Shown here in pieces: positions 16,903 through 25,799 of a DNA stretch of 44,963 nucleotides; the first letter of the stretch is position 1, and every line of letters begins with the position of its first letter. The notes under the pieces are model-generated. The model ran no database searches and had not been told where the DNA came from. It saw only the letters and a program-made list of their open reading frames with translations. The DNA is from Clostridiales bacterium (GTDB lineage Bacteria > Bacillota > Clostridia > Lachnospirales > Lachnospiraceae). Location: NCBI GenBank assembly GCA_012839295.1, contig DUNO01000006.1:1-44963 (forward strand), read 5' to 3'. The translations under genes were made by a program, and so were the position numbers.

Positions 16903-17313
16903 TTAAGCGGTTATGAAATACCCTGGCGGTGCATGTCCACCAAGAAAGCTTGATAAAATTGACCTATCCTGCTGTTTCTTTCTAATAACATATCCAAAAC
17001 GGTATGTGAATACACCAAGACCAATTAATAGTAATAAAAACGGGTTGACTTTATAAATCATATTGGGAAGATTCTGAATATTACGGTTGATAATCAGATG
17101 TGTCTCCACACTCTTCAACATCTCATTTCCAGAAAATTCACTGATGAAATGGGACCGTCCTGTCCGGGATAACGGCTTCTGGGCATGAACCAGGCTCTTG
17201 GGTGAAGCAGTATAGGATACCCTGTGCTCATTTAGCCCGGTAACCGACGGTGATGTTATAAAGCTGACTGTAAATACCACACTGATTAACACCGCTATGG
17301 AATAACGCTTCAT
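16903..17313 (-). CDS. Small two-segment membrane protein of unknown function
   Basis: I do not recognise this 136-residue protein. It begins with a signal-like hydrophobic segment (about 4-24), has an extracellular middle of some 65 residues, a second segment (VNPFLLLLIGLGVFTYRFGY, near 87-107) and a basic tail RKKQQD. The start MKRYSIAVL is preferred over a frame start 51 bp upstream because GGGAG lies 9 bp before it. It sits directly upstream of secDF on the same strand with a 32-bp gap, so it is probably cotranscribed and may relate to secretion (inference). Confidence 0.6.
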   Translation of the reverse strand: MKRYSIAVLISVVFTVSFITSPSVTGLNEHRVSYTASPKSLVHAQKPLSRTGRSHFISEFSGNEMLKSVETHLIINRNIQNLPNMIYKVNPFLLLLIGLGVFTYRFGYVIRKKQQDRSILSSFLGGHAPPGYFITA

Positions 17314-17381
17314 ATGCCCAGTCTCCCTCTCTACTAAATCCTGCTTGTAAGACTCCCGTCCCATCTGCGGAATTTTTTCAT

Positions 17382-17503
17382 ACTAACGGTCATTTGGCCG
17401 TCAGGCCACTTAATGTTGGATGTGAATTATTCTGTATTTCAAACTAACATTCTTTTGACCGTCAGATCACTCAATGTCGTATGTGAATGACCTTCATTTC
17501 ACA
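17382..17503. repeat. Two imperfect 61-bp tandem repeats upstream of the secDF group
   Basis: Copy 1 (17382-17442) and copy 2 (17443-17503) agree at roughly three quarters of positions, sharing ACTAAC, CCGTCAG, CACT.AATGT, ATGTGAAT and ATTTCA. Copy 1 carries the palindrome TGGCCGTCAGGCCA (17395-17408), which is degraded in copy 2. A fragment TTTTTCATACTAAC at 17374 suggests the end of a third copy. The repeats lie in the 281-bp gap before the small membrane protein and may be a regulatory array. Confidence 0.55.
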
Positions 17504-17594
17504 CACTATATTAAAGTACCATAAAGTGATTCTTTTGTATATAAATATCGTAATTTTTTCTTAATTTCCAGCTCTACTTATGGTTATACCTCTC

Positions 17595-17777
17595 CTAAGC
17601 CTGCTTCCTTACTATTTTGTATTCATCATTTAATTGGAAATAGGGACAGTATGTCGTAGAGCCTCTCAAAAACCGCTGCAGTTCGTCTTCATCCAGATTG
17701 ACCAAACATACATAGCAGTCATATTCCTCATCGTAGCTGTAATGGCCACAGCTTTCACAATTTGCTGCTTCTTTCAT
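17595..17777 (-). CDS. DUF6472-like small cysteine protein
   Basis: A 60-residue acidic protein with CxxC pairs at Cys7/Cys10 and Cys21/Cys24 and a further Cys44 in TTYCPYF. The pattern resembles DUF6472 proteins of Clostridia and suggests a small zinc-binding protein. It follows the histidine phosphatase gene with a 42-bp gap and has AGGAGG 8 bp before the ATG, so it is likely real and cotranscribed. Function is unknown. Confidence 0.7.
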   Translation of the reverse strand: MKEAANCESCGHYSYDEEYDCYVCLVNLDEDELQRFLRGSTTYCPYFQLNDEYKIVRKQA

Positions 17778-17819
17778 AAATAGCCTCCTCTGTTCCTCAG
17801 CCTGACAGGCCTGCCATGA

Positions 17820-18437
17820 TTAAACCATTCCTTCTATATTAAGATGCGAATAATCATTAAAGGTATGTAAAAAGTATTTTTTATTCATGTATTGTACTAC
17901 GCTAACGGATGCATGCATCAGGGATTCCCCGAAGCAATACCTCCCCTCCTGGGGTATGTTCAGCATTCCGCATACCATTATTTCAATCGTACCCTGGTGT
18001 GTTACGATCGCAATCCTCCCGTAGTCGGAGGCAGTGATCCGGTCTAGCTCCTTCTTGCAACGCTCCCATACATCGGCTCCATTTTCACCCCCTGGATAGG
18101 GTATGTCTTCCTGAAAAAGTGACCACTTCGCAAATAATTCAGGATATTCACCCCAGGACTTCTTATAAATCTCACCCATATGGATCTCACGAAAGCCTGC
18201 CAGGAACTCAACCTCCGTATTTAATGCATGATTCACAATCTCAGTTGTTTGAACGGCACTCTTTAAATCGCTGCTGTATATTTTATCAAATCCAAGCTTC
18301 TCCAAGCGAACTGCCAGCCGCTCTGCCTGTTCCCTGCCTTTGGGCGTTAACTCCGGATTCGTCATTCCTTTGTCTTCGTCATATTGGTCAGGGGTACATT
18401 CATAACTCGCCCCATGCCTAATCAAGTAAATCTCCAT
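17820..18437 (-). CDS. Histidine phosphatase family protein
   Basis: Protein of 205 residues of the phosphoglycerate-mutase-like superfamily. The catalytic RHG (7-9) follows a first beta strand, YSSDLKSAVQTTEIV provides the conserved arginine-site region, Glu in FREIHMGEIY is the likely proton donor, and the second histidine is in VTHQGT. Such enzymes remove phosphate from small molecules; alpha-ribazole phosphatase or a broad phosphatase are possible, and the substrate cannot be read. GGAGG lies 6 bp before the ATG. Confidence 0.85.
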   Translation of the reverse strand: MEIYLIRHGASYECTPDQYDEDKGMTNPELTPKGREQAERLAVRLEKLGFDKIYSSDLKSAVQTTEIVNHALNTEVEFLAGFREIHMGEIYKKSWGEYPELFAKWSLFQEDIPYPGGENGADVWERCKKELDRITASDYGRIAIVTHQGTIEIMVCGMLNIPQEGRYCFGESLMHASVSVVQYMNKKYFLHTFNDYSHLNIEGMV

Positions 18438-18604
18438 CCCAGTCCTCCACTGTTCCTCTTTTGTAACTTACAGGATATTGTAACATCTTTTGGAAAATTT
18501 CACAATTATTTCTAATGACAATTTATTTCCATTTAAAGCTGAACAGTGGATTTACTGGTGCTGTTGGTAAATTTAATGCTAGCAAAATTTTATGCCATAC
18601 GGCC

Positions 18605-19435
18605 TTAGCCCCTATATCTACGCTTTAAGTATCCATAGCTAAATATAACTATTGAAAAAAAGAGCAGTACAGAATATGAGATAATATCCCAAATATCTAT
18701 GATCGGCCCACCGATCTGTTTCGATATAATGTAATTTATACTAACCGATATAGGCAGTCCGGCTGCCAGCGCTGCCGCAGCAGTCATATATTTCGGCCAT
18801 TTTGTTCTGGTTATCATCAAATAAACTGCCCACAGATATAATATAGAAGCAATAAAAACAGGAATGCCTATTGGCATGATGAGCCCCTCCGTACCGATAA
18901 CCCTCTCCAATACATACAGAAAGGGAAGAGTGAGAAGGCTCAACAAAATAAGGGTTGTACGGATTCCCCTCTTGCTCCATTCAATCAAAGGCATGACAAC
19001 CAGCCAAAAATAAACAATGGAGCTGATTGGGAACCAGGCCCAGGTTACTTTTCCTGTGATAGCAAAATTACAAATCAGGCAGGTGAGAATTCCGAGAAAG
19101 GAAAGTGCGGATATTACAGCTCCAATTATAAAACGGATATTTTTTGATTTGTTTTTTGTGACGGCATCAGCATATTGGAATGTGGCCTCGATCACGGCTT
19201 CAACATCCTCATTACCCGGAAGCTCTGCTTTTTCACCGTTTAACAGTTCGCCGGTGGTTACCCCGAAGATACCGGAAAGCGCGGCTAATAATGATATATC
19301 AGGACAGCTTAGCCCCCTCTCCCATTTTGAAACCGCCTTATCTGTTATTCCCAACTGAGCTGCTAATTCCTTTTGCGTCATTCCCTTTGCCCTTCGCTGT
19401 TGGGCAATAAAACGGGCTATCTTTTCATTTTCCAT
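18605..19435 (-). CDS. XRE-type regulator with C-terminal membrane segments
   Basis: Protein of 276 residues. Residues 5-62 are a helix-turn-helix of the XRE/Cro type with the Firmicutes pattern QLGITDKAVSKWERGLSCPD. From about residue 100 there are five or six hydrophobic segments, so the DNA-binding head would be tied to the membrane. It starts 296 bp from the divergent lipoprotein gene and could regulate it. The role is unknown; AGGAAGGAG precedes the ATG. Confidence 0.8.
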   Translation of the reverse strand: MENEKIARFIAQQRRAKGMTQKELAAQLGITDKAVSKWERGLSCPDISLLAALSGIFGVTTGELLNGEKAELPGNEDVEAVIEATFQYADAVTKNKSKNIRFIIGAVISALSFLGILTCLICNFAITGKVTWAWFPISSIVYFWLVVMPLIEWSKRGIRTTLILLSLLTLPFLYVLERVIGTEGLIMPIGIPVFIASILYLWAVYLMITRTKWPKYMTAAAALAAGLPISVSINYIISKQIGGPIIDIWDIISYSVLLFFSIVIFSYGYLKRRYRG

Positions 19436-19731
19436 TCTAACTACTCCTTCCTAATTGGCTTACGTAGTCATCATACTTGAAGTTATCTCCACATTGCAAC
19501 CGACTAAGGGTTGAATATAGGAAAATAAACTGATGGTAGAATTGCCTGCCGGGTTAAGTATAGCATATGTACGGCCTGCAATCAATGCGGTCCATGCAGA
19601 AGAAGCCCCATAACCGGCCCTTTATCTTTTTCTAGGATTTACCGATATTATATCCAGAGAAAACAGAAGCAGGCACCACCCCGGCTTCTCGGATCTGAAT
19701 AAAACCAAAATAATATGGAGGTATAGACCCA

Positions 19732-20727
19732 ATGAAACGAAAACTAGTATTAATGATACTTCCCTTCTTCCTTCTTGCCGCACTAAGTGCCTGCCAAGGA
19801 GAAGCAGAGACCAATAAAACAGTGATAAAAATGACAAACCCACCCCAGTCCACGGATATACCGATGGCTCCTGACCAGCCTACTGCCGAACAACCTACAG
19901 AAGAGCCAAAAGCAACAACCACACCTGCTGCACCATCTGAAACTGGGGATACCGGTGTGCCCGTATCTGATGCCAGCCCTATTCTTATGCCGGTTCCTCC
20001 TTTTTCCTACTATATATCTGATGCTGCCAGAGCTGCTGCCGCCGACCAGGCAGAGACTTCTGCGTTTAAGTTAACCATGACCTTCAGTGAGCCGAACAAA
20101 ATTACGGACACAGACGAATGGTTTACTAACAATCAGCTATCCTTAAATCCAACCGGAGAAACTTCCCCGGGTGAAATAAATTCATTCACTACTGCCTACG
20201 GGGACGGCACTTATTTTTATCAAATTAATGGGATAGATTACAGCGGCGGTACTTTTTTAAATATTTATGGCACTGATTCAGATAAGCTTTTATACTCCTT
20301 AGATTTTTCGAATTATTTATACTCTCCGGAATACAAGGAAGAGGATTATAATTTTATACAGCAGAAAATCAAATGTGCTGCTATTCAGGATAATATTTTG
20401 TATGTCTCCCACAGCCACAGCACCTACGCGGAAAGCTCCAACAATATGAATGCCTATATCACCGCCATTGACTTATCCGATATGAGCATATTATGGAAAT
20501 CGGATGCCTTGGTGTGTAATTCTATGAGCTTTGTAATTGTTAATGATGTGATTATCTGTGGATACGGGTTTACCGCGGAGCCTGATTACCTGTATCAGAT
20601 TGACTGCAATACCGGAAAGGTGCTTGATAAAACTCCGCTAAAGACTGCCCCTGAGTACATCATTAAGAAGGATTCCGTACTATATGTGCGTACCTATGAT
20701 ATGGATTATCAATTCCTGCTCCAGTAA
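19732..20727 (+). CDS. Putative lipoprotein with beta-rich outer domain
   Basis: A 331-residue secreted lipoprotein. The signal ends LAALSAC with Cys21, then a Thr/Pro/Ala-rich spacer of about 60 residues reaches across the wall. The rest is rich in predicted beta strands with phrases such as NILYVSHSH, AIDLSDMSILWKS and LYQIDCNTGKVLDKTPL, typical of PQQ-like propeller repeats. I do not recognise a named family. TATGGAGGTATAG precedes the ATG. It is divergent from the membrane XRE regulator. Confidence 0.75.
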   Translation: MKRKLVLMILPFFLLAALSACQGEAETNKTVIKMTNPPQSTDIPMAPDQPTAEQPTEEPKATTTPAAPSETGDTGVPVSDASPILMPVPPFSYYISDAARAAAADQAETSAFKLTMTFSEPNKITDTDEWFTNNQLSLNPTGETSPGEINSFTTAYGDGTYFYQINGIDYSGGTFLNIYGTDSDKLLYSLDFSNYLYSPEYKEEDYNFIQQKIKCAAIQDNILYVSHSHSTYAESSNNMNAYITAIDLSDMSILWKSDALVCNSMSFVIVNDVIICGYGFTAEPDYLYQIDCNTGKVLDKTPLKTAPEYIIKKDSVLYVRTYDMDYQFLLQ

Positions 20728-20799
20728 AGCCAAGTCATCCATCTTTCCATGAACGTTTTATTTATTATAGTTTGTCAGTACATGCATAGGGAGATTCTT

Positions 20800-21390
20800 A
20801 TGAAAGTATTAGTATTTTTAGCAAAAGGCTTTGAAACAATGGAATTTAGTGTCTTCATTGATATTATGGGATGGGCAAGAAATGATTATGGTATTGATAT
20901 TTCCGTTGTTACCTGCGGATTTCAAAAAAAAGTCATAAGTACCTTCAATATTTCTGTAATTGTGGAAAAAACAATTAATGAGATAGACGTGAATGATTTT
21001 GATGCATTGGCCATTCCAGGGGGCTTTGAAGAATACGGCTTCTACGAAGAAGCATATGATGAGCGATTCCTAAGCCTTATCCGGGAATTCAATAAACAGG
21101 GTAAAATAATTGCGACAATATGTGTTGCCGCACTTCCAGTTGGAAAAAGCGGTGTACTTAACGGAAGACGGGCTACGACATATTATCTAAGGGATGCATA
21201 CCGCCAAAAGCAATTGAAAGAATTTGGGGTGAATATCGTAAATGAACCAATTGTTATAGATAAGAACATTATCACATCCTGCTGCCCTGAAACTGCACCA
21301 AGAGTGGCCTTTCAGCTCTTGGAAAAATTAACATCTGCGGAACAAATGGAAACTGTTAGAAAAGCTATGGGCTTTAGCGATAAAATCTAA
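20800..21390 (+). CDS. DJ-1/PfpI family protein
   Basis: Protein of 196 residues of the DJ-1/PfpI superfamily, which includes glyoxalase-like, chaperone and protease-like members. It opens MKVLVFLAKGFETMEFS, has the glycine-rich LAIPGGFEEYGFYEE, and the nucleophile elbow ATICVAALPVGKSGVL with the usual cysteine. The start is chosen at MKVLVF with AGGGAG 6 bp upstream; a frame start 51 bp earlier adds an unlikely hydrophobic extension. It ends before a strong bidirectional terminator. Confidence 0.85.
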   Translation: MKVLVFLAKGFETMEFSVFIDIMGWARNDYGIDISVVTCGFQKKVISTFNISVIVEKTINEIDVNDFDALAIPGGFEEYGFYEEAYDERFLSLIREFNKQGKIIATICVAALPVGKSGVLNGRRATTYYLRDAYRQKQLKEFGVNIVNEPIVIDKNIITSCCPETAPRVAFQLLEKLTSAEQMETVRKAMGFSDKI

Positions 21391-21456
21391 AACATATCCA
21401 TAAAGACTATCCAACAAATGTATTCTTCTCCAACATCAACTCCGTTAACACACAAA

Positions 21457-21495
21457 AAAGTAGGTGGATCTCCCAAAACATGATCCGCCTACTTT
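21457..21495. terminator. Terminator after the DJ-1/PfpI gene
   Basis: A 14-bp stem AAAGTAGGTGGATC with GATCCGCCTACTTT (one mismatch, which pairs as G-U on one strand) and an 11-base loop. A-rich on the left and T-rich on the right, it can work in both directions. Confidence 0.8.
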
Positions 21496-21545
21496 CTTCT
21501 ATAATTATAGGATTCGCCCGGCAAAAGGCTCCTCTATACTAACGC

Positions 21546-21668
21546 GGTGAATAGGAGTGTATCTATATCCACCTGGGCGCAGACCGGGCCTCCCGTGCTT
21601 GCCTGCACTTGGCAAGCATGGGATGTTAAAGGCAAGCCAAGGTGGATACAGATACACTCCTATTCACC
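21546..21668. repeat. 123-bp nested inverted-repeat element
   Basis: Outer arms of 29 bp (21546-21574 and 21640-21668) match at 28 of 29 positions; they begin GGTGAATAGGAGTGTATC. Inside is a second stem TCCCGTGCTTGCC/GGCAAGCATGGGA (21591-21603, 21611-21623). No T tract adjoins, so it is not a typical terminator. It lies in the gap between two convergent genes, 44 bp past the ahpF-like stop codon. No open frame fills it. It could be a small non-autonomous mobile element (MITE-like), or a structured RNA or 3' end. Confidence 0.65.
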
Positions 21669-21711
21669 TCACAGCCTAAACCGCTCCCATTTGACAGCCA
21701 AATCGTTATAG

Positions 21712-23241
21712 TTAATTCCGTATCAGATAGTCAAAGGCGCTTAATGCGGCATTGGCTCCAGAGCCCATGGATATAATAATCTGCTTATAGGGGCTGTTCG
21801 TGCAGTCTCCCGCCGCAAATACTCCCGGAATACTGGTCGCATTATGGCCGTCAACAATAATCTCGCCTATCCGGTTGCGTTCCACGGTACCGTCCAGCCA
21901 TTCCGTATTAGCGATCAGCCCAATCTGGACAAATACCCCCTCCAGCTCAATATGGTTCTCAACCTGGGTATCCCGTTCCACATAGGTGATACCGTTCACC
22001 TTATCGGTACCGGTAATCTCCTTTGTCTGGACATTCTTCAGCACGGTAGTATTAGGCAGGCTGTTTAAGCGCTGCTGCAGAACCGCATCCGCCTTTAGCT
22101 CCGGCATGAATTCCAGAACCGTAACATGGGCTGCAACCCCCGCAAGGTCGATAGCCGCCTCCACACCGGAATTGCCTCCTCCGATGACAGCTACATGCTT
22201 TCCTTTAAATAAGGGGCCGTCACAGTGAGGACAATAGGCCACTCCTTTATTCTTAAACTCTATCTCTCCAGGTGCACCCACATTCCTCCAACGTGCACCT
22301 GTTGACAGAATCACTGTCTTGCTCCTTAGTACCGCTCCGTTATCCAATTCAACCTCAATCAGATCCTTCTTCTCAAGCCTTACTGCACGGCGCAGCTTCA
22401 TGATATCAACATCATAATCTTTTACGTGTTCCTCCAGGCTGTCAGCCAGCTTGGGGCCTTCCGTATATTTAACGCTGATAAAATTCTCGATTCCCAGGGT
22501 ATCCCGGACCTGGCCGCCGAAGCGCTCGGCAACAATTCCCGTTCGGATTCCCTTACGCGCAGCATAAATAGCCGCACTGGCTCCTGAGGGGCCGCCTCCA
22601 ACCACAAGAACGTCAAAGGGCTCCTTATCAGAAAATTCGGAAGCATCCGCAGAAACATCCAACCTTTCCAGGATCTGTTCCAGCTCCATCCGTCCGCTTT
22701 CAAAAAATTCCCCGTTCAGATAAACCGACGGAACCGCCATAATGTCCTTACTCTCAACCTCTTCCCGGTATGCGCCTCCCTCAACCATTGTGTGGGTAAT
22801 ATTAGGATTTAGCACACTCATGATATTTAAGGCCTGCACCACCTCGGGACAATTGTGGCAAGTCAGGCTGACATAGGTTTCAAAGCTGTAATTGCCCTTA
22901 ATATTCCTGATCTTTTGCGCCAATTGGCTGTCAATCTTGGGAGCACGGCCGCTCACCTGAAGCAGGGCCAGCACAAAGGATGTAAATTCATGTCCCAAAG
23001 GGATTCCGGCGAACACAATACCCGTATCCTCCCCAGGGCGGTTCAGGCTAAAGCTTGGTGTCCTTGCCAGGGATGCCTCTTCTACCTTTATCTTCGGTGA
23101 CATTGAAATCAGTTCCTTCATCAGATCCGCCATGTCCCTTGACACATCGTCATTTCCCAGGCTGACCCGGATCAGGACCTCATTCTCCATCAGCTTAAGG
23201 TACTCCTCCAGTTGTCCTTTGATTTCAGTATCCAGTATCAT
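21712..23241 (-). CDS. ahpF: AhpF-type peroxiredoxin reductase
   Basis: Flavoprotein of 509 residues that passes electrons from NADH to AhpC. The N-terminal 200 residues form the doubled thioredoxin fold with CHNC (Cys128, Cys131). The reductase part has the FAD site [10 protein letters not shown] (about 215-224), active-site CPHC (Cys337, Cys340), the NAD(P)H site [11 protein letters not shown], and the closing FAD block [16 protein letters not shown]. Length and domain order match full AhpF rather than a plain thioredoxin reductase. It lies 150 bp after ahpC on the same strand. Confidence 0.93.
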   Translation of the reverse strand: MILDTEIKGQLEEYLKLMENEVLIRVSLGNDDVSRDMADLMKELISMSPKIKVEEASLARTPSFSLNRPGEDTGIVFAGIPLGHEFTSFVLALLQVSGRAPKIDSQLAQKIRNIKGNYSFETYVSLTCHNCPEVVQALNIMSVLNPNITHTMVEGGAYREEVESKDIMAVPSVYLNGEFFESGRMELEQILERLDVSADASEFSDKEPFDVLVVGGGPSGASAAIYAARKGIRTGIVAERFGGQVRDTLGIENFISVKYTEGPKLADSLEEHVKDYDVDIMKLRRAVRLEKKDLIEVELDNGAVLRSKTVILSTGARWRNVGAPGEIEFKNKGVAYCPHCDGPLFKGKHVAVIGGGNSGVEAAIDLAGVAAHVTVLEFMPELKADAVLQQRLNSLPNTTVLKNVQTKEITGTDKVNGITYVERDTQVENHIELEGVFVQIGLIANTEWLDGTVERNRIGEIIVDGHNATSIPGVFAAGDCTNSPYKQIIISMGSGANAALSAFDYLIRN

Positions 23242-23391
23242 ACATTAACCTCCGTCATGGCACCACGCGCCATTCTAAATTCTGCTTAAGGCTTTCCAGA
23301 GCTTCCGCTCAGATCCTTCCCGGATCCTCTGCAGTCCCGGATCCTCCTCAGAGCTTTTCAAACCTTCATAAGCCCTTTCATAAATTTTTTC

Positions 23392-23955
23392 TTAGATCTT
23401 TCCTACAAGATCCAAGCTGGGCTTTAAGGTAGCAGCTCCTTCTTTCCATTTTGCAGGGCAAACCTCGCCCGGATGATTCCTGACATATTGGGCTGCCTTG
23501 ATTTTACTGAGCAGAATGCTGGCATCACGTCCGATATTTCCCGCATTGATTTCCACTGACTGGATAATGCCGTCCGGATCAATAATGAAGGTTCCGCGGT
23601 CTGCAAGTCCATCGGCTTCAATTAAAACATCAAAATTACGGGAAATTGTATGGGAAGGGTCACCAATCATGATGTAGGTTAATTTTTTGATGGCTTCCGA
23701 GGTATCATGCCATGCCTTGTGGGTGAAATGCGTATCTGTAGATACGGAATACACCTCAGCCCCAAGCTTCTTCAACTCCTCATAGTTGTTCTGCAGATCC
23801 TCAAGCTCTGTAGGGCAAACAAAGGTAAAATCTGCTGGATAAAAGCAAACAACGCTCCATTTACCTTTAAAATTATCCTCTGTTACAGTAATAAACTGGC
23901 CGTTCTGGTACGCCTGCGCCTTAAATGGTTTCACTTCTGTTCCTACTAATGACAT
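23392..23955 (-). CDS. ahpC: Alkyl hydroperoxide reductase AhpC (2-Cys peroxiredoxin)
   Basis: Peroxiredoxin of 187 residues that reduces hydrogen peroxide and organic peroxides. The peroxidatic Cys47 is in FTFVCPTE and the resolving Cys166 in EVCPAKW, the exact typical 2-Cys AhpC arrangement and length. AGGAGG precedes the ATG. The promoter region carries a near-perfect PerR box, so peroxide induction is expected. AhpF follows downstream as its electron donor. Confidence 0.96.
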   Translation of the reverse strand: MSLVGTEVKPFKAQAYQNGQFITVTEDNFKGKWSVVCFYPADFTFVCPTELEDLQNNYEELKKLGAEVYSVSTDTHFTHKAWHDTSEAIKKLTYIMIGDPSHTISRNFDVLIEADGLADRGTFIIDPDGIIQSVEINAGNIGRDASILLSKIKAAQYVRNHPGEVCPAKWKEGAATLKPSLDLVGKI

Positions 23956-23979
23956 AAGATATTACCTCCTGTTTTTAAA

Positions 23980-23994
23980 TTATAATAATGATAA
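23980..23994. promoter_or_regulatory. PerR box of ahpC
   Basis: TTATAATAATGATAA matches the 7-1-7 Per box TTATAATnATTATAA at 13 of 14 defined positions. It lies just downstream of the predicted transcription start, where a bound PerR would block transcription. Confidence 0.75.
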
Positions 23995-24008
23995 CTATTA
24001 CTATTTAT

Positions 24009-24037
24009 AAGATAGAATACTTTCCACCATTTGTCAA
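24009..24037 (-). promoter_or_regulatory. Promoter of ahpC
   Basis: On the minus strand a perfect TTGACA (24032-24037) and TATCTT (24009-24014) are 17 bp apart. The start is expected near 24002, giving a leader of about 47 bases with the PerR box inside it. Confidence 0.7.
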
Positions 24038-24195
24038 GAGGAATTTTTATCTTTTTTCATATTACTCCCAACTATTTTTATTGCGGCCCTTCTCATCAAA
24101 ACCCCGCTCTTAATTACATAACTCCACCGGAATCTCTATGCGGCTTTTTCCGGCCAGCTCCGGGGTCTTTTATCCGGCTGTTCCCCTAAACGTTT

Positions 24196-24241
24196 AATTA
24201 CCCCTTGCAGGCGGGAGTGCTTCTTCCTGAAAGGGGTAATT
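24196..24241 (-). terminator. Hairpin directly after the DUF512 gene
   Basis: AATTACCCCTTGCAGG and CCTGAAAGGGGTAATT form a 16-bp stem with one mismatch and a 14-base loop, abutting the stop codon of the DUF512 gene. The following bases have only a short T stretch, so it may be a weak terminator or an mRNA end stabiliser. The rest of the gap to the ahpC promoter (24038-24195) shows nothing further. Confidence 0.55.
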
Positions 24242-24242
24242 G

Positions 24243-25670
24243 TTATTCTTCCTCTTGTTGATAGGCCTGAATATAAACAAAATTTTCATTGTTCCTCTCC
24301 ATCCTATAATCCTGCATTATGACCGCATCGATGAATTCCTTTCCGCCGGGTTCTATGGCAACCACCTTCAATCCAAGGGCTTCTTCCACATCACTTACCG
24401 TGACATTGTCTAAAAACATCTGCTCTCCCGTCCTCAGCATATTGGAAGGTATCTGCAGGGTTTCACCCAGGTTTTCTCCATCCTCTTTTCGCTCCTGCAG
24501 CTGTTTGATCAGATCCTGACCAGTAATAAGCCCTGATACGGTTATTGTCTCTCCGAAGAATTCGTTCCGGATACAGCAGACATTTATTTTTATTCCCGGA
24601 AAGACCTCCATAATCCTGGAGGCAAAGCCTTTTATGGTCGGGTAAGCAAGCTTCGCTGTGGCAAGGGTAAGGGATCTTGATATATTCTTATCCCGCTTTT
24701 TGTCTTTTATATCTCTTTCTACCTGCTCCAGGGCCTCATTAAATTCCTCAATGAACATTCTCATCATGCCGACGCCATTCTCCAACTGGATATATCCGTC
24801 GTATCTTTCCTCCTCCGGAAAATCCCTTTCGGCAGTGATATACCATTCGTCACTGGCATGGATAAAATGGAGGCCATATTTTTCATAGAATTCCTTCTGC
24901 CTGCCTTCGATCAGGCCGATGACCGCCTCCGCCTCCTGCTTATTGAATAATTCCAGCGGATACAGCCCGTCCCGGTATTTCGTAATTCCGGCGGGAACGA
25001 TGGATACACTCCGCATGAAGGGGAGAAATTTTGACAGGTCATCAATTGACCTTTCCAGCTCACTGCCGTCATTTACATTCTTGCATAATACGATCTGCCC
25101 GTTCATCTCAATATGATTTTCATACAGAGCTTCCAGGAATTTAAGCTTGTCCCCCGCAAACCTGTTATGGAGCATTCTACTGCGCAGCTCCGGGTTCGTG
25201 GTCTGTATTGATATATTGATGGGGGCAAGGTGCATCCGTATAATCCTGTCCACATCCTTTTGCTGCATGTTCGTCAGGGTAATATAGTTGCCCTGCAGGT
25301 AGGACAGGCGGGAATCATCATCCTTAAAATAGAGGGTTTCCCTCATTCCCGGCGGCATTTGGTCAATAAAGCAGAAGATGCATTTATTTCGGCAGGAGCG
25401 GTAGCAGCTCATCAGGCTGTTGTCAAATTCGATCCCTAAATCGTCATCATACTCCTTATCAATCTCCAACAGCCATTCCTCTCCATTTTGCTTTCTTATC
25501 AATACCTCTATAAATTCATCCTTGATCAGATATCTATAGTCAAATACATCCTCTATCTCTTCCCCATTGACCGTCAGCAGGGTATCGCCCGCTTCAATTT
25601 CCATTTCTTCCGCAATAGAGCCCGGATATACTTCCTTGATCAGGTGTCCCTGATTCTTATCTTTTTTCAA
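24243..25670 (-). CDS. DUF512 protein with PDZ and radical-SAM-like centre
   Basis: Protein of 475 residues. A PDZ-like domain opens it (about 6-60, with PGSIAEEMEIEAGDTLLTVNG), then a cysteine cluster with C-x3-C-x3-C-x2-C spacing at residues 89, 93, 97 and 100 (CRNKCIFCF) of radical-SAM look, and DUF512 at the C-terminus. Function is not established for the family. A TTG start at 25670 is chosen: GAAAGGACG lies 7 bp ahead. The ATG at 25721 has no ribosome site and overlaps a likely -10 box (TATAAT, 25710-25715), so transcripts would begin after it. Confidence 0.85.
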   Translation of the reverse strand: MKKDKNQGHLIKEVYPGSIAEEMEIEAGDTLLTVNGEEIEDVFDYRYLIKDEFIEVLIRKQNGEEWLLEIDKEYDDDLGIEFDNSLMSCYRSCRNKCIFCFIDQMPPGMRETLYFKDDDSRLSYLQGNYITLTNMQQKDVDRIIRMHLAPINISIQTTNPELRSRMLHNRFAGDKLKFLEALYENHIEMNGQIVLCKNVNDGSELERSIDDLSKFLPFMRSVSIVPAGITKYRDGLYPLELFNKQEAEAVIGLIEGRQKEFYEKYGLHFIHASDEWYITAERDFPEEERYDGYIQLENGVGMMRMFIEEFNEALEQVERDIKDKKRDKNISRSLTLATAKLAYPTIKGFASRIMEVFPGIKINVCCIRNEFFGETITVSGLITGQDLIKQLQERKEDGENLGETLQIPSNMLRTGEQMFLDNVTVSDVEEALGLKVVAIEPGGKEFIDAVIMQDYRMERNNENFVYIQAYQQEEE

Positions 25671-25709
25671 ATATAATCGTCCTTTCAAAGCATAGTTCAA
25701 CGCAAAATC

Positions 25710-25715
25710 ATTATA
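25710..25715 (-). promoter_or_regulatory. Candidate -10 box of the DUF512 gene
   Basis: TATAAT with an upstream TG-rich stretch (TTGTGT) lies 40 bp before the TTG start. The -35 region is poor. The position excludes the ATG at 25721 as start. Confidence 0.45.
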
Positions 25716-25799
25716 ACACAAATATTTTAGTTTTGTTTTATAAATTATTTTACCCTTCTTATGCTTTTTTTGTACACAAAAGTACAGGACTTTAAACTC

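Noticed and set aside
16871-17600. Searched for a SCIFF-type cysteine peptide gene, which often sits near secDF in Clostridia.
   Set aside because: No short cysteine-rich frame is present here; the small cysteine protein at 17595-17777 has a different spacing.
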